Positions 9,773-17,413 of a stretch of DNA of 64,000 nt are shown here, piece by piece (position 1 is the stretch's first letter; every line of letters begins with the position of its first letter). A program made the position numbers and the translations under genes. Source of the stretch: Cytophagales bacterium (GTDB lineage Bacteria; Bacteroidota; Bacteroidia; Cytophagales; 172606-1); NCBI GenBank assembly GCA_030446715.1, contig JAUJMU010000002.1:12451-76450 (forward strand), in the 5' to 3' direction. The notes beneath the pieces were generated by a model. That model ran no database searches. It was not told where the DNA came from and saw nothing but the letters and a program-made list of their open reading frames with translations.

Positions 9773-12214
9773 ATGAAAAAGACGATAAGTATCAACATCA
9801 GCGGCATCATTTTCCACATTGAGGAGGACGGTTACGAAAAACTGAAGAGCTACCTGGCGGGCATCGGCCGGTACTTTTCCACTTATGAAGACAGTCAGGA
9901 GATCATTGCCGACATCGAATCCCGCATTGCCGAGATTTTTCTTGCCCGGCTCAGTCCCGGCAAGCAGGTGATCACCAGCCTTGACGTGGACAACCTGATT
10001 GTTACCATGGGAACCATCTCCGATTTTGAGGCAATCGTGGAGGAAGAACCGCTCTATGGCCGTTCGGCGGGTTACGCAGGTGCCGGAAACGCGGGTACGG
10101 CTACGGCTGCCCCTCCCCTTACGTCCGCCCCGCGCAAACTGTACCGCGACCTCAACCGCAAACTGGCTGGCGGAGTGGCCGCCGGAATTGCCAACTACTT
10201 CAGCATTGATCCGCTGTGGATAAGGCTGCTGTTTCTGGCCCTGCTGTTCGATTTCCTGATTCTGCCGGGTTTCCTGTCGGGGCCTGCCTTCCTCGGCTAC
10301 ATCATACTCTGGATCGTACTGCCGGGCACGTACGCACTGGAAGAAGATCAGAAAATCAAGAAGTTGTACCGGGATGCCGACAGACGGGTGGTTGGGGGCG
10401 TGGCATCGGGAATTGCCGCCTTTTTCGGCAGCGACCCCACCATCATCCGGCTGCTGTTTGTAATCAGCATTCTGTTTTTCGGCACCGGTCTGGTCATTTA
10501 CCTGATCCTGTGGGCCATTACGCCGGAAGCCCGCACCCTGACTGAAAAAATGCGGATGCAGGGGGAGCCGGTTACCCTGTCCAACATTGAATACAATGTA
10601 AAAAAAAGTCTGAACGAGGAAGGAAGTCCGCAGGAAAGCACCCTCGTTAAGATTCTGCTGTTCCCTTTCCGGCTGATTGCCGCCGTGTTTGCCGGTTTGA
10701 ACAAGGTGCTGGGGCCGATTGCCGTTTTTTTGCTGGAAGTAATCCGGGTGGGCGCCGGAATCCTCCTGCTGGTGATCGCCATCTCTTTTCTGCTGAGTCT
10801 GGTAACCCTGCTGGGCGTAGGCCTTGGATGGGTTAGCGGGTACTATGATTACATCCAGCTGGGCGACTTTCCGGTAGAGCTTCTGCGGGAAAGCATACCT
10901 TCAGCGGCCATTGTTGCCGGGTTTATCTTTCTGCTTATTCCGGTCCTGTTCATCGGTCACCTGGGACTGATCCTGCTCACGAAGCGGAACGTAATACGGG
11001 CTCCACTCGGCTGGACGCTGTTCGGCGTATGGCTCCTCAGCCTGATTGCCCTCAGCTTTACCGTACCGGCAGTGGCGTCCCAGTTCCGCACCGAAGCAAC
11101 GGTAGAAGAAACGGTTGAATTTCCCGCCGGGGAGTCGGGGCTCTTCCTGACCATGGAAGACGCCGGCAACGAGACCTACCGGGATACCCGGCTGATGCTG
11201 AGGGGATACAGCGGCAACACCCTGCGGTTGGTAAAGCGTTTTGAAGGCCACGGCCGCAACCGTGAAGATGCCAGGGCCAATGCCCGGATGCTGACGTACA
11301 ATGTGCAGCAAAGAGATTCGGTACTTACCTTTGACCGGAACTTTGACTTTGCTCCCAATGCCCGTTTTCGCGGACAATCCCTCGAAATGACCCTTTTCAT
11401 TCCGGTCGGAAAGGAATTTATATTGGATGAAAACATGGGGCGTATCCTCCACAATACGCTGTACCGCAGTGGTTACCGCGAATCACAGCTGGGCAGTAAC
11501 CGGTGGGTTTTTAAAAGTGAAGATGGATTAGAGTGCCTCACCTGCTCCCAGGCAGAAGATGAAAATGATACTTATGACATAAGCGGCAACCGGTTGAATT
11601 ACCGGGATTTTGAGCGGGTATACGTAGGAGGCCCTTTCGTAGTAAACATTGAGCAAAGTGACCGTTACCGGGTGACGCTGGATGCCGACCAGGAGCTGGA
11701 GGATAAAATTGAGGTAACCATGGAAGACGGCCGCCTGATCATCGGCTACCGGGAGGAGGACTTTCCGGAAATGCTGCGTGACCGGAACCGGGTAAGGGTA
11801 AACATCACCATGCCCACCCTTCGCGGTCTCGACCTGAGCGGGGCTACCAATGCCACTGTACGGGGATTCCGTAATCTGGATGATCTGGATCTGCAGCTCT
11901 CCGGTGCCGTGAAGGCGGATATGGAACTGGAAGCCGAACGAATCAATATAGATCTGAACGGCGCTTCGCGGCTCAACATCAACGGCCGCGCCAACCGGCT
12001 GGAAGGCGATATTTCCGGTGCCTCCAGACTGAATGCCTTCAATCTCGAAGTTCAGGAAGCAGTGCTGGATGTGAGCAGCGCGGGCAATGCGGATGTAAAT
12101 GTAAGCAGCAACCTCCAGGCCGAAGCCAGCAGCACCGGCCGGATCCGGTACCGGGGCACACCCAGCCTGCAGAGTAACACCTCCAGCGCCGGCTCCATCC
12201 GCCGCGACGACTGA
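9773..12214 (+). CDS. PspC domain membrane protein with C-terminal auto-transporter-adhesin-like (DUF2807) domain
   Basis: 813 residues. The N-terminal ~80 residues (MKKTISINISGIIFHIEEDG) are a cytoplasmic domain common to this family. Two PspC domains follow, at about residues 120-185 (KLYRDLNRKLAGGVAAGIANYF) and 195-250 (KLYRDADRRVVGGVASGIAAFF), each with a transmembrane pair. Further membrane segments lie around residues 295-440. The last ~200 residues show the repeating beta-helix of DUF2807 'head GIN' domains (GGPFVVNIEQSD, LDLSGATNATVRG, LQLSGAVKADMELEAERINIDLNGASRLN). PspC domains act in envelope-stress sensing. Position after padR suggests a padR-controlled envelope-stress module. A strong terminator follows. 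Confidence 0.9.
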   Translation: MKKTISINISGIIFHIEEDGYEKLKSYLAGIGRYFSTYEDSQEIIADIESRIAEIFLARLSPGKQVITSLDVDNLIVTMGTISDFEAIVEEEPLYGRSAGYAGAGNAGTATAAPPLTSAPRKLYRDLNRKLAGGVAAGIANYFSIDPLWIRLLFLALLFDFLILPGFLSGPAFLGYIILWIVLPGTYALEEDQKIKKLYRDADRRVVGGVASGIAAFFGSDPTIIRLLFVISILFFGTGLVIYLILWAITPEARTLTEKMRMQGEPVTLSNIEYNVKKSLNEEGSPQESTLVKILLFPFRLIAAVFAGLNKVLGPIAVFLLEVIRVGAGILLLVIAISFLLSLVTLLGVGLGWVSGYYDYIQLGDFPVELLRESIPSAAIVAGFIFLLIPVLFIGHLGLILLTKRNVIRAPLGWTLFGVWLLSLIALSFTVPAVASQFRTEATVEETVEFPAGESGLFLTMEDAGNETYRDTRLMLRGYSGNTLRLVKRFEGHGRNREDARANARMLTYNVQQRDSVLTFDRNFDFAPNARFRGQSLEMTLFIPVGKEFILDENMGRILHNTLYRSGYRESQLGSNRWVFKSEDGLECLTCSQAEDENDTYDISGNRLNYRDFERVYVGGPFVVNIEQSDRYRVTLDADQELEDKIEVTMEDGRLIIGYREEDFPEMLRDRNRVRVNITMPTLRGLDLSGATNATVRGFRNLDDLDLQLSGAVKADMELEAERINIDLNGASRLNINGRANRLEGDISGASRLNAFNLEVQEAVLDVSSAGNADVNVSSNLQAEASSTGRIRYRGTPSLQSNTSSAGSIRRDD

Positions 12215-12242
12215 TCAATAGCATCCCGTCTTTTTCTGCCAG

Positions 12243-12278
12243 ATCCTTTCCGGCACCTCGGCCGGGAAGGATTTTTTG
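12243..12278 (+). terminator. Rho-independent terminator after the PspC gene
   Basis: A 12-bp stem (atcctttccggc / gccgggaaggat, one G-T pair) with a 6-nt loop is followed by six T residues, 28 bp after the stop of the PspC gene. Confidence 0.85.
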
Positions 12279-12499
12279 TTGTCTGGATTGCCTCATGACC
12301 TGTCGGAGAAACAGGATTTGAAATCCGGAGCCCACAAAGGCCTGTAAAATCTGGGTGGTCTTACCTTACCAGGAAGTCGGGCTGCAGGCTGAACGTGTTC
12401 CCTGTAACCCGGCAAATTCATTTCCCTCTGGTTATTGCGTTAACCGAAAAAAGCTATTTTCGTGCATTACTACCAGATTTTCTCTAACTTGGCGAACCT

Positions 12500-13171
12500 A
12501 TGCTGCATTACCAGTCCTCCCTTCAGCAAGACTCCTTCCGGCACAAGGGCATGCGCCGGTCACTGGTCCGGCAGATTGCTGCCAAGGGGATAAGGGATAC
12601 GGCGGTGCTGCAGGCCATCGAAAACGTTCCCCGCCACCTGTTTCTGGAGGCGGTTTTTCTGGAGCAGGCTTACGAAGACAAGGCTTTTCCCATCGGAGAA
12701 GGCCAGACCATTTCTCAGCCCTACACAGTTGCCTACCAGACGCAGTTGCTCCAGGCGCAAAAGGGACAAAAAGTTTTGGAGGTCGGTACCGGATCCGGCT
12801 ATCAGGCCGCCGTGCTTGCAGGTCTTGGCGTCAATGTGTTTTCGGTTGAATACAATAATGTTTTATTTAACCGGACCAAAGCCCTGCTGGCGCAACTTCG
12901 GTACCCGATTCACGTTTTCTACGGGGATGGTTCACGTGGGCTACCCGCTTACGCTCCCTTTGACCGCATTCTGGTCACGGCCGGAGCTCCGGCAGTACCC
13001 GAATCCCTCACGGAACAACTCAAACCCGGAGGGATGCTGGTGATTCCGGTGGGTAACAACAAAAATCAGGAAATGCTGCGCATTACCCGGCTGGCGGACG
13101 GTGAACTGCGTCAGGAAAAGTTTGATAAGTTCAGTTTTGTGCCCCTGCTGGGCCACGAGGGCTGGAAGTAG
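12500..13171 (+). CDS. pcm: Protein-L-isoaspartate O-methyltransferase
   Basis: 223 residues, the usual length for the family. It repairs isoaspartyl residues in aged proteins with S-adenosylmethionine. Visible family signatures: RHLFLEAVFLEQAYEDKAFPIGEGQTISQP (substrate loop, with QTISQP as the hallmark), SAM motif I VLEVGTGSGYQAAVLA, and the later FDRILVTAGAPAVPESLTEQLKPGG block. It is a cytosolic housekeeping gene, transcribed alone; a plausible promoter-like TTG...TATTTTCG lies about 40 nt upstream. Confidence 0.95.
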   Translation: MLHYQSSLQQDSFRHKGMRRSLVRQIAAKGIRDTAVLQAIENVPRHLFLEAVFLEQAYEDKAFPIGEGQTISQPYTVAYQTQLLQAQKGQKVLEVGTGSGYQAAVLAGLGVNVFSVEYNNVLFNRTKALLAQLRYPIHVFYGDGSRGLPAYAPFDRILVTAGAPAVPESLTEQLKPGGMLVIPVGNNKNQEMLRITRLADGELRQEKFDKFSFVPLLGHEGWK

Positions 13172-13173
13172 TT

Positions 13174-13202
13174 TTGTTTTCTTACACAACCTGTTATTTT
13201 TG
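13174..13202 (+). promoter_or_regulatory. Predicted promoter for the DUF6089 gene
   Basis: TTG at 13174-13176 and a perfect TAnnTTTG box (TATTTTTG, 13195-13202) are 18 bp apart; the expected transcription start is about 30 nt upstream of the ATG at 13238. Confidence 0.6.
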
Positions 13203-13237
13203 TACGTTACAAGCAGGCATTATACTTTAACAAGCTT

Positions 13238-14191
13238 ATGGTAAAACCTTCACTCCGTACGTCGGTAGTGCTCTGGATGGTAGTGTTGCTTCTTCCGATG
13301 CTGGCTTACGCTCAGCAGCCCCGCAGGGGCGGCCCACTCCGGAACTCCCGGCTTTACCGTGGCTTCAGCAACTACGGGGTTATGAAAATAGCCTCCAGTC
13401 TTGGTACCTCCACTTATTTCGGCGACTTATGCGAAACGCCAGATTGCATCAATGCCCGTATTTTTGCCAATTTAGGTTTTAATTACCGCTTCGGGGGCAG
13501 GGTGCAGTTGCGCGGTGACCTTTCTTATTACCGCATGTCCAATCAGGATTTCGGCGGTAAAAACCAGCGGCGTAATCTCTCCTTCCGCTCCGGCAACCCG
13601 GAGTTGGCGGTTATGGGGGTGTTTGAGCTTTTTTCCTACAACAAATTTTTCAACCAGCGACCCCTCTTCAGTCCCTACACCTTTGTTGGTCTGGGGGCAA
13701 CTTTTATCTCGCCCCGGGCCCGCCTGAACGGCGAATGGTATACACTGCCCCTGTACAATACGGAGGGCATCAACTACAACCGGCTTATTCCGGTGATTCC
13801 GCTGGGGGTTGGGGTGCAGATTCCGCTTTCCCCGATACTGGACCTGAATTTTGAAGCCAGTTACCGGAAAACCTTCTCCGATTACCTCGACGACGTAAGC
13901 ACAGTTTATACAAGCAATGCTGTTTTAAGAGCCGGGAATCCGATTGCCGCTGACCTTGCCGACCGTACGAAGGAAATCACGATACCCGGTTATGATTCTC
14001 AGGATGGTATCCACTGGAACCCTGGTCACAAGCGGGGCAATCCCGACAAAAAGGATGGCTACATTATCCTGGCTGCCCGCCTCGAATACACGCTGAACCC
14101 GCTGGTGAAAGTGCGCCGGCAGAACATGAAATTCAAGCGTCCCCGGTTCTCGCCGGGCAACCGGTCGCGGTCCCGTACCAAGCGGCGCTAA
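13238..14191 (+). CDS. DUF6089-type outer membrane beta-barrel protein
   Basis: 317 residues. A signal peptide (VVLWMVVLLLPMLAYAQQ) is followed by alternating strands typical of small outer-membrane beta-barrels: SLGTSTYFGDLCETPDC near the start, LGFNYRFGGRVQLRGDLSYY, then FSPYTFVGLGATFISPRAR, VIPLGVGVQIPLSPILDLNFEASYRKTFSDYLDDVS and, near the end, YIILAARLEYTL. The FGDL..., YLDDVSTVY and late YTL signatures match DUF6089 proteins of Cytophagales. The last ~25 residues are strongly basic (KFKRPRFSPGNRSRSRTKRR), a soluble tail of unknown role. It has its own predicted promoter and terminator. Confidence 0.85.
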   Translation: MVKPSLRTSVVLWMVVLLLPMLAYAQQPRRGGPLRNSRLYRGFSNYGVMKIASSLGTSTYFGDLCETPDCINARIFANLGFNYRFGGRVQLRGDLSYYRMSNQDFGGKNQRRNLSFRSGNPELAVMGVFELFSYNKFFNQRPLFSPYTFVGLGATFISPRARLNGEWYTLPLYNTEGINYNRLIPVIPLGVGVQIPLSPILDLNFEASYRKTFSDYLDDVSTVYTSNAVLRAGNPIAADLADRTKEITIPGYDSQDGIHWNPGHKRGNPDKKDGYIILAARLEYTLNPLVKVRRQNMKFKRPRFSPGNRSRSRTKRR

Positions 14192-14214
14192 TAGTATTTT
14201 CCTTCTTCCTGAAA

Positions 14215-14243
14215 GAGCAATCCTTCCCCGGATTGCTTTTTTA
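14215..14243 (+). terminator. Rho-independent terminator after the DUF6089 gene
   Basis: Perfect 8-bp stem agcaatcc / ggattgct with a 7-nt loop, followed by a run of T, about 25 bp after the stop codon. Confidence 0.85.
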
Positions 14244-14324
14244 TTTCTGGCCGCTCAGGTAGTTTTGCGGCCGGTCGGCGGCCACCTCCGTTGCTTTCCC
14301 CTTCCGCTAAAAAAATATTTCCCT

Positions 14325-14846
14325 ATGCACCTGATAAAAAAACCCGCCGAATCCCTTACCACCATGACCGAACTGGTGCTGCCCAACGACACCAACGGCC
14401 TCAACAACCTGATGGGCGGACGCCTCATGTACTGGATGGATATTGTGTCGGCCATTGCGGCCCAGAAGCATTCCAACCGGCTCGTGGTTACGGCTTCCGT
14501 GGATAACATTACCTTCGCGGAGCCCATTGGCCTGGGCAACGTACTCACGCTGCGGGCCCACGTAACCAGAGCCTTCAGTACTTCGATGGAGGTTTACATT
14601 GAGGCGTGGGCGGAGGATATTCCCAACGGGCGGAAAGTAAGCACCAACAAGGCTTTTTTCACTTTTGTGGCCCTCGACAAGGAGGGTAAGCCGACGCAGG
14701 TGCCGGAGGTTTCCCCGGAAACGACCGAAGAAAAAGCTCTTTTTGACAGTGCCCTCCGCCGTCGCCAGCTTCGGCTCATTCTGGCAGGCCGCATGAAGCC
14801 CAATGACGCCGCAGAGCTGAAAGCAATCTTCGACCAGGCGAAGTAA
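14325..14846 (+). CDS. Acyl-CoA thioesterase (hotdog fold, YciA/BFIT-like)
   Basis: 173 residues from the ATG at 14325; a longer in-frame start at 14265 lies close to the preceding terminator and adds no family sequence. Hotdog-fold signatures: LPNDTNGLNNLMGGRLMYWMDIVSAIAAQKHS (the long central helix, with N and G positions typical of acyl-CoA hydrolases), VVTASVDNITFAEPIGLGNVLTLRAHVTRAFSTSMEV and FTFVALDKEGKP. These enzymes hydrolyse acyl-CoAs in the cytosol. Single gene between two terminator-like structures; no operon partners. Confidence 0.92.
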   Translation: MHLIKKPAESLTTMTELVLPNDTNGLNNLMGGRLMYWMDIVSAIAAQKHSNRLVVTASVDNITFAEPIGLGNVLTLRAHVTRAFSTSMEVYIEAWAEDIPNGRKVSTNKAFFTFVALDKEGKPTQVPEVSPETTEEKALFDSALRRRQLRLILAGRMKPNDAAELKAIFDQAK

Positions 14847-14921
14847 TTACAAATGACGGATTGAGGGGTGGCCATATATTTACCCTGTCCGTTGACTGAT
14901 CAGCAAACCGGCTGATACGAT

Positions 14922-14963
14922 GGTCGGCCAGACTTCCCTTTCTGGAGGGGAGTCTAGCCGACC
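14922..14963. repeat. Long hairpin
   Basis: Arms 14922-14938 (ggtcggccagacttccc) and 14947-14963 (ggggagtctagccgacc) pair over 17 positions with one mismatch and one G-T pair and an 8-nt loop. There is no flanking T-tract, so it is not a typical terminator. Confidence 0.7.
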
Positions 14964-15149
14964 TATGGAACCGTTCCTGTGAAAAGTAAAGAGGCAACCC
15001 ATAGCCTTATTTAGGATCACCCCTCAATGACTAATTACGAATTACGGATTGTGGCTCCACTCATTCAGGGTTTTCCGGGGCATGTCAGCTGAAAAAATTT
15101 ATTGGGAACTTCTGACAGATGATTTTACGAATATACAGCCAGCCCAAAC

Positions 15150-15185
15150 AAAAAGCCCGTACATGTCTCCACGTACGGGCTTTTT
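15150..15185. terminator. Bidirectional rho-independent terminator
   Basis: Perfect 13-bp stem aaaaagcccgtac / gtacgggcttttt around a 10-nt loop. It lies between convergent genes (thioesterase on +, deoxyhypusine-synthase-like on -) and carries T-tracts in both directions. Confidence 0.88.
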
Positions 15186-15286
15186 AGCTTTATTACTTAT
15201 CATCAGATTACTTATCACCAGCCTCCAGCCAACCAGATCTGACCGTGACAGACATTCGTGATTCGTAATTAGTCATTCGTAATTAC

Positions 15287-16360
15287 CTATGCCTCCACCA
15301 GCGCAGGGGCCTTATCCAGAATGTCGTTGAAACGACGCTCAGGACGGCCTTTCCAGGAATGCTTGTGGTAGGCGTATCCGGCGATCAGCGGCATGGCAAT
15401 GGTTGCCTCCGCCCAGATCATCTGTTCGTACACCGTATCTACCTTACCCCAGGAGCAGGCTTCCTTCAGGGTTGAACCTGACAGGGCACCATCCCTTTCG
15501 TCGGCCACCGTGATCTGAATGGCGTACTTGTGCATGGGCGCTTCTTTCTCCAGAATGTCGCAGGCCACCACAATGTCCTGCACGAAGTTTTTGGGCACTC
15601 CGCCGCCGATCATAAACAGACCAGAATCAGGATTTGCCAGCTTTACTTTCGTGATTTCGAGGAAATCTTTGGCAGAATCCAGGGATACGTGGCTTTCCGG
15701 ATTGTGCCACTGGTGGTGTACCAGGCCAAAACCGGCAGAACAGTCGGAGAAAGCGGGCACGAAGATGGGAATTCCCTTCTTGTAGCAGTTCCAAACAATG
15801 GAATCTTCACGCCAGGCAGCGTACCTCTCATTCTCGTCCAGGTAGCGTCCCATCTCGCGGATAAATTCGCGGGAAGAAGTCGGCTTCTTCGGCAGCAGAT
15901 TACACATCTGGGCAATGGTATCGTCACAGATCCGGAGATCTTCTTCGTCAATGAACGTATCGTAGATCCGGTCAATCATCAGTTCGCGCAGTTCCTGGTC
16001 GTCAATTCCGTACGGTGTGCCGACGTAATGCCTGAAGCCCAGCGCCTCAAAGAAATCCTGGTCAACAATGTTGGCACCGGTCGACACAATGGCATCCACC
16101 ATGTTGTGTTTGATCATATCCACGATTACGTGCTTCAGTCCGGCAGAAATCAACGAACCAGCCAGGGTCAGGAACACGGCGCAATCCTTATCCTCCTGCA
16201 TCATATTGAAAATATGTGCACCCCGGGACAAGTTGCGGGCCTGAAAAGCCATTCTGCCCATTGCATCTACCATTGGCACGACATTGTGAGCTTTAATATC
16301 GATGTGTTCAATAGTAGCCTGCAACAGTTCTTTTTTTCTTGGGTTCTGATCTTTGTTCAT
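15287..16360 (-). CDS. Deoxyhypusine synthase-like protein (probable homospermidine-synthase-like)
   Basis: 357 residues from the ATG at 16360 (MNKDQNPRKKELL); an in-frame ATG at 16444 would add 28 residues that do not resemble the family. Motifs: the NAD-binding LTLAGSLISAGLKHVIVDMI, the AIVSTGANIVDQD block, PIFVPAFSDCSAGFGL, and FMIGGGVPKNF, whose Lys corresponds to the catalytic lysine that carries the aminobutyl group in deoxyhypusine synthase. Bacteria lack eIF5A, so bacterial members are thought to act on polyamines, giving homospermidine from putrescine and spermidine; that function is from family knowledge, not from this sequence. Cytosolic, NAD-dependent, apparently monocistronic. 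Confidence 0.88.
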   Translation of the reverse strand: MNKDQNPRKKELLQATIEHIDIKAHNVVPMVDAMGRMAFQARNLSRGAHIFNMMQEDKDCAVFLTLAGSLISAGLKHVIVDMIKHNMVDAIVSTGANIVDQDFFEALGFRHYVGTPYGIDDQELRELMIDRIYDTFIDEEDLRICDDTIAQMCNLLPKKPTSSREFIREMGRYLDENERYAAWREDSIVWNCYKKGIPIFVPAFSDCSAGFGLVHHQWHNPESHVSLDSAKDFLEITKVKLANPDSGLFMIGGGVPKNFVQDIVVACDILEKEAPMHKYAIQITVADERDGALSGSTLKEACSWGKVDTVYEQMIWAEATIAMPLIAGYAYHKHSWKGRPERRFNDILDKAPALVEA

Positions 16361-16754
16361 TTTTAAATGCTGTTTTTTTAAGTTAGAAATGGAACAAACG
16401 ACCGGACTGTAAAGAAGGTCTTCTTTTTTCAAACGGCTCTGCAAGATTACAAAAAACTGTGCCCCTTAGTTCGCCGGGCGGGGCATTTTTTTCCCTGAAG
16501 GGTGAACTGAGGGGCTTTTTCGGAAACTACCGGACAGCCGGAAAATTTGCGGCCGCAGAAGGCCTGAGCCGCAACCAATTGTACCTGCCCGCGTACAATG
16601 CTCCGTTACACTTTTTACGGAAATCTTTTTTTAGTAGTTTTTTTACATAAGAAGCAAAATACGCACTGCCCGGCTTTTTCATCTTCTACCTGTCAGCAGC
16701 TATGCAATAAGGATCAGGCCGGAAAAATGAACGGCCTTTTTTACGACTGCCTGA
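16361..16754. other. Intergenic region upstream of the HsdS-like gene
   Basis: About 390 bp with no convincing gene. It contains a short G+C hairpin with T-tract on the + strand near 16458-16492 (tgcccc ... ggggca then seven T), but no + strand gene ends before it, so its role is unclear. Confidence 0.45.
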
Positions 16755-17330
16755 ATGATAGTGAAACTTACCGAAATAGTGGAAATCAAAACCGGGATCA
16801 CTTTCCGCAACCGGCTGCTCGATAACCTCGATGGCGAGGTGGAAGTGATTCAGATGAAGGATGTGGATGAAAACTGCATGATCTCCCGCCGCCTCATGCG
16901 CATTGGCGAAAACCTGATAAAATCCCGGCATTTGCTGCAACCCGGGCAGATCATTCTGCTGGCCAAAGGCAAATCCATCCGGGCCTGTCTGATCCGCGAG
17001 CCGGACCGGAAGCAGGTGATTTCGTCGGCTTTTTTCTCCATCCGCGTCAAATCGCTGCAGAAGGTTTTACCGGAATACCTGGAGTGGTATCTCAATCTGC
17101 CCCGGGCGGAAGAGTATTTTCAGGCTCAGGCGTCGGGCACGAGTATGTTTTCACTTCCCATGAGTGTGCTGAAAAATCTGGAGGTGCCGCTGCCACCGGT
17201 AGAGGTTCAGCAGCAGGTGGTTGAGATTTTCTCGATCCGCCGGCAGGAGAAGAAAACCGCCCGGGAACTGGAGGCCAAGCGCGACGAATACATCCGCGAA
17301 CTGCTGATTCAGCGCATATCCGGTGCCTGA
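16755..17330 (+). CDS. HsdS-like DNA-recognition protein with one target-recognition domain
   Basis: 191 residues, about half a normal type I specificity subunit (usually 380-450). The sequence follows a single TRD plus one conserved helix: VKLTEIVEIKTGITFR (TRD start), AKGKSIRACLI, SAFFSIRVKS...LPEYLEWYLN, then the hallmark SLPMSVLKNLEVPLPPVEVQQQVVEIF and a coiled helix ending LEAKRDEYIRELLIQRI. Half-size S proteins dimerise in some type I systems to give palindromic-like targets. It lies 83 bp upstream of an HsdM-like gene on the same strand. No restriction (HsdR) gene is nearby. The bound sequence is unknown. Confidence 0.85.
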   Translation: MIVKLTEIVEIKTGITFRNRLLDNLDGEVEVIQMKDVDENCMISRRLMRIGENLIKSRHLLQPGQIILLAKGKSIRACLIREPDRKQVISSAFFSIRVKSLQKVLPEYLEWYLNLPRAEEYFQAQASGTSMFSLPMSVLKNLEVPLPPVEVQQQVVEIFSIRRQEKKTARELEAKRDEYIRELLIQRISGA

Positions 17331-17413
17331 TCATTCCTGTAACCCCGTGCCTGGCTGGTACTTCACGTCTGGTCCCGCATGCCAGCAATACCTACTCCGT
17401 AACCTGCATTAAA

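Larger units (their letters stand above)
14847..15286. other. Palindrome-rich intergenic locus between convergent genes
   Basis: No gene is seen in these 440 bp but four nested symmetric elements are present: an 11-bp perfect inverted pair attgaggggtg (14860-14870) / cacccctcaat (15018-15028); inside it a 17-bp near-perfect hairpin at 14922-14963; the terminator at 15150-15185; and GTAATTCG-type words at 15028-15050 and 15256-15285 in opposite orientation, flanking the terminator. The architecture could be a structured RNA or old repeat insertions. Confidence 0.6.

Noticed and set aside
16458-16492. Terminator-like hairpin on the + strand
   Set aside because: No + strand transcript is expected to end here; it was left only as a note in the intergenic entry.
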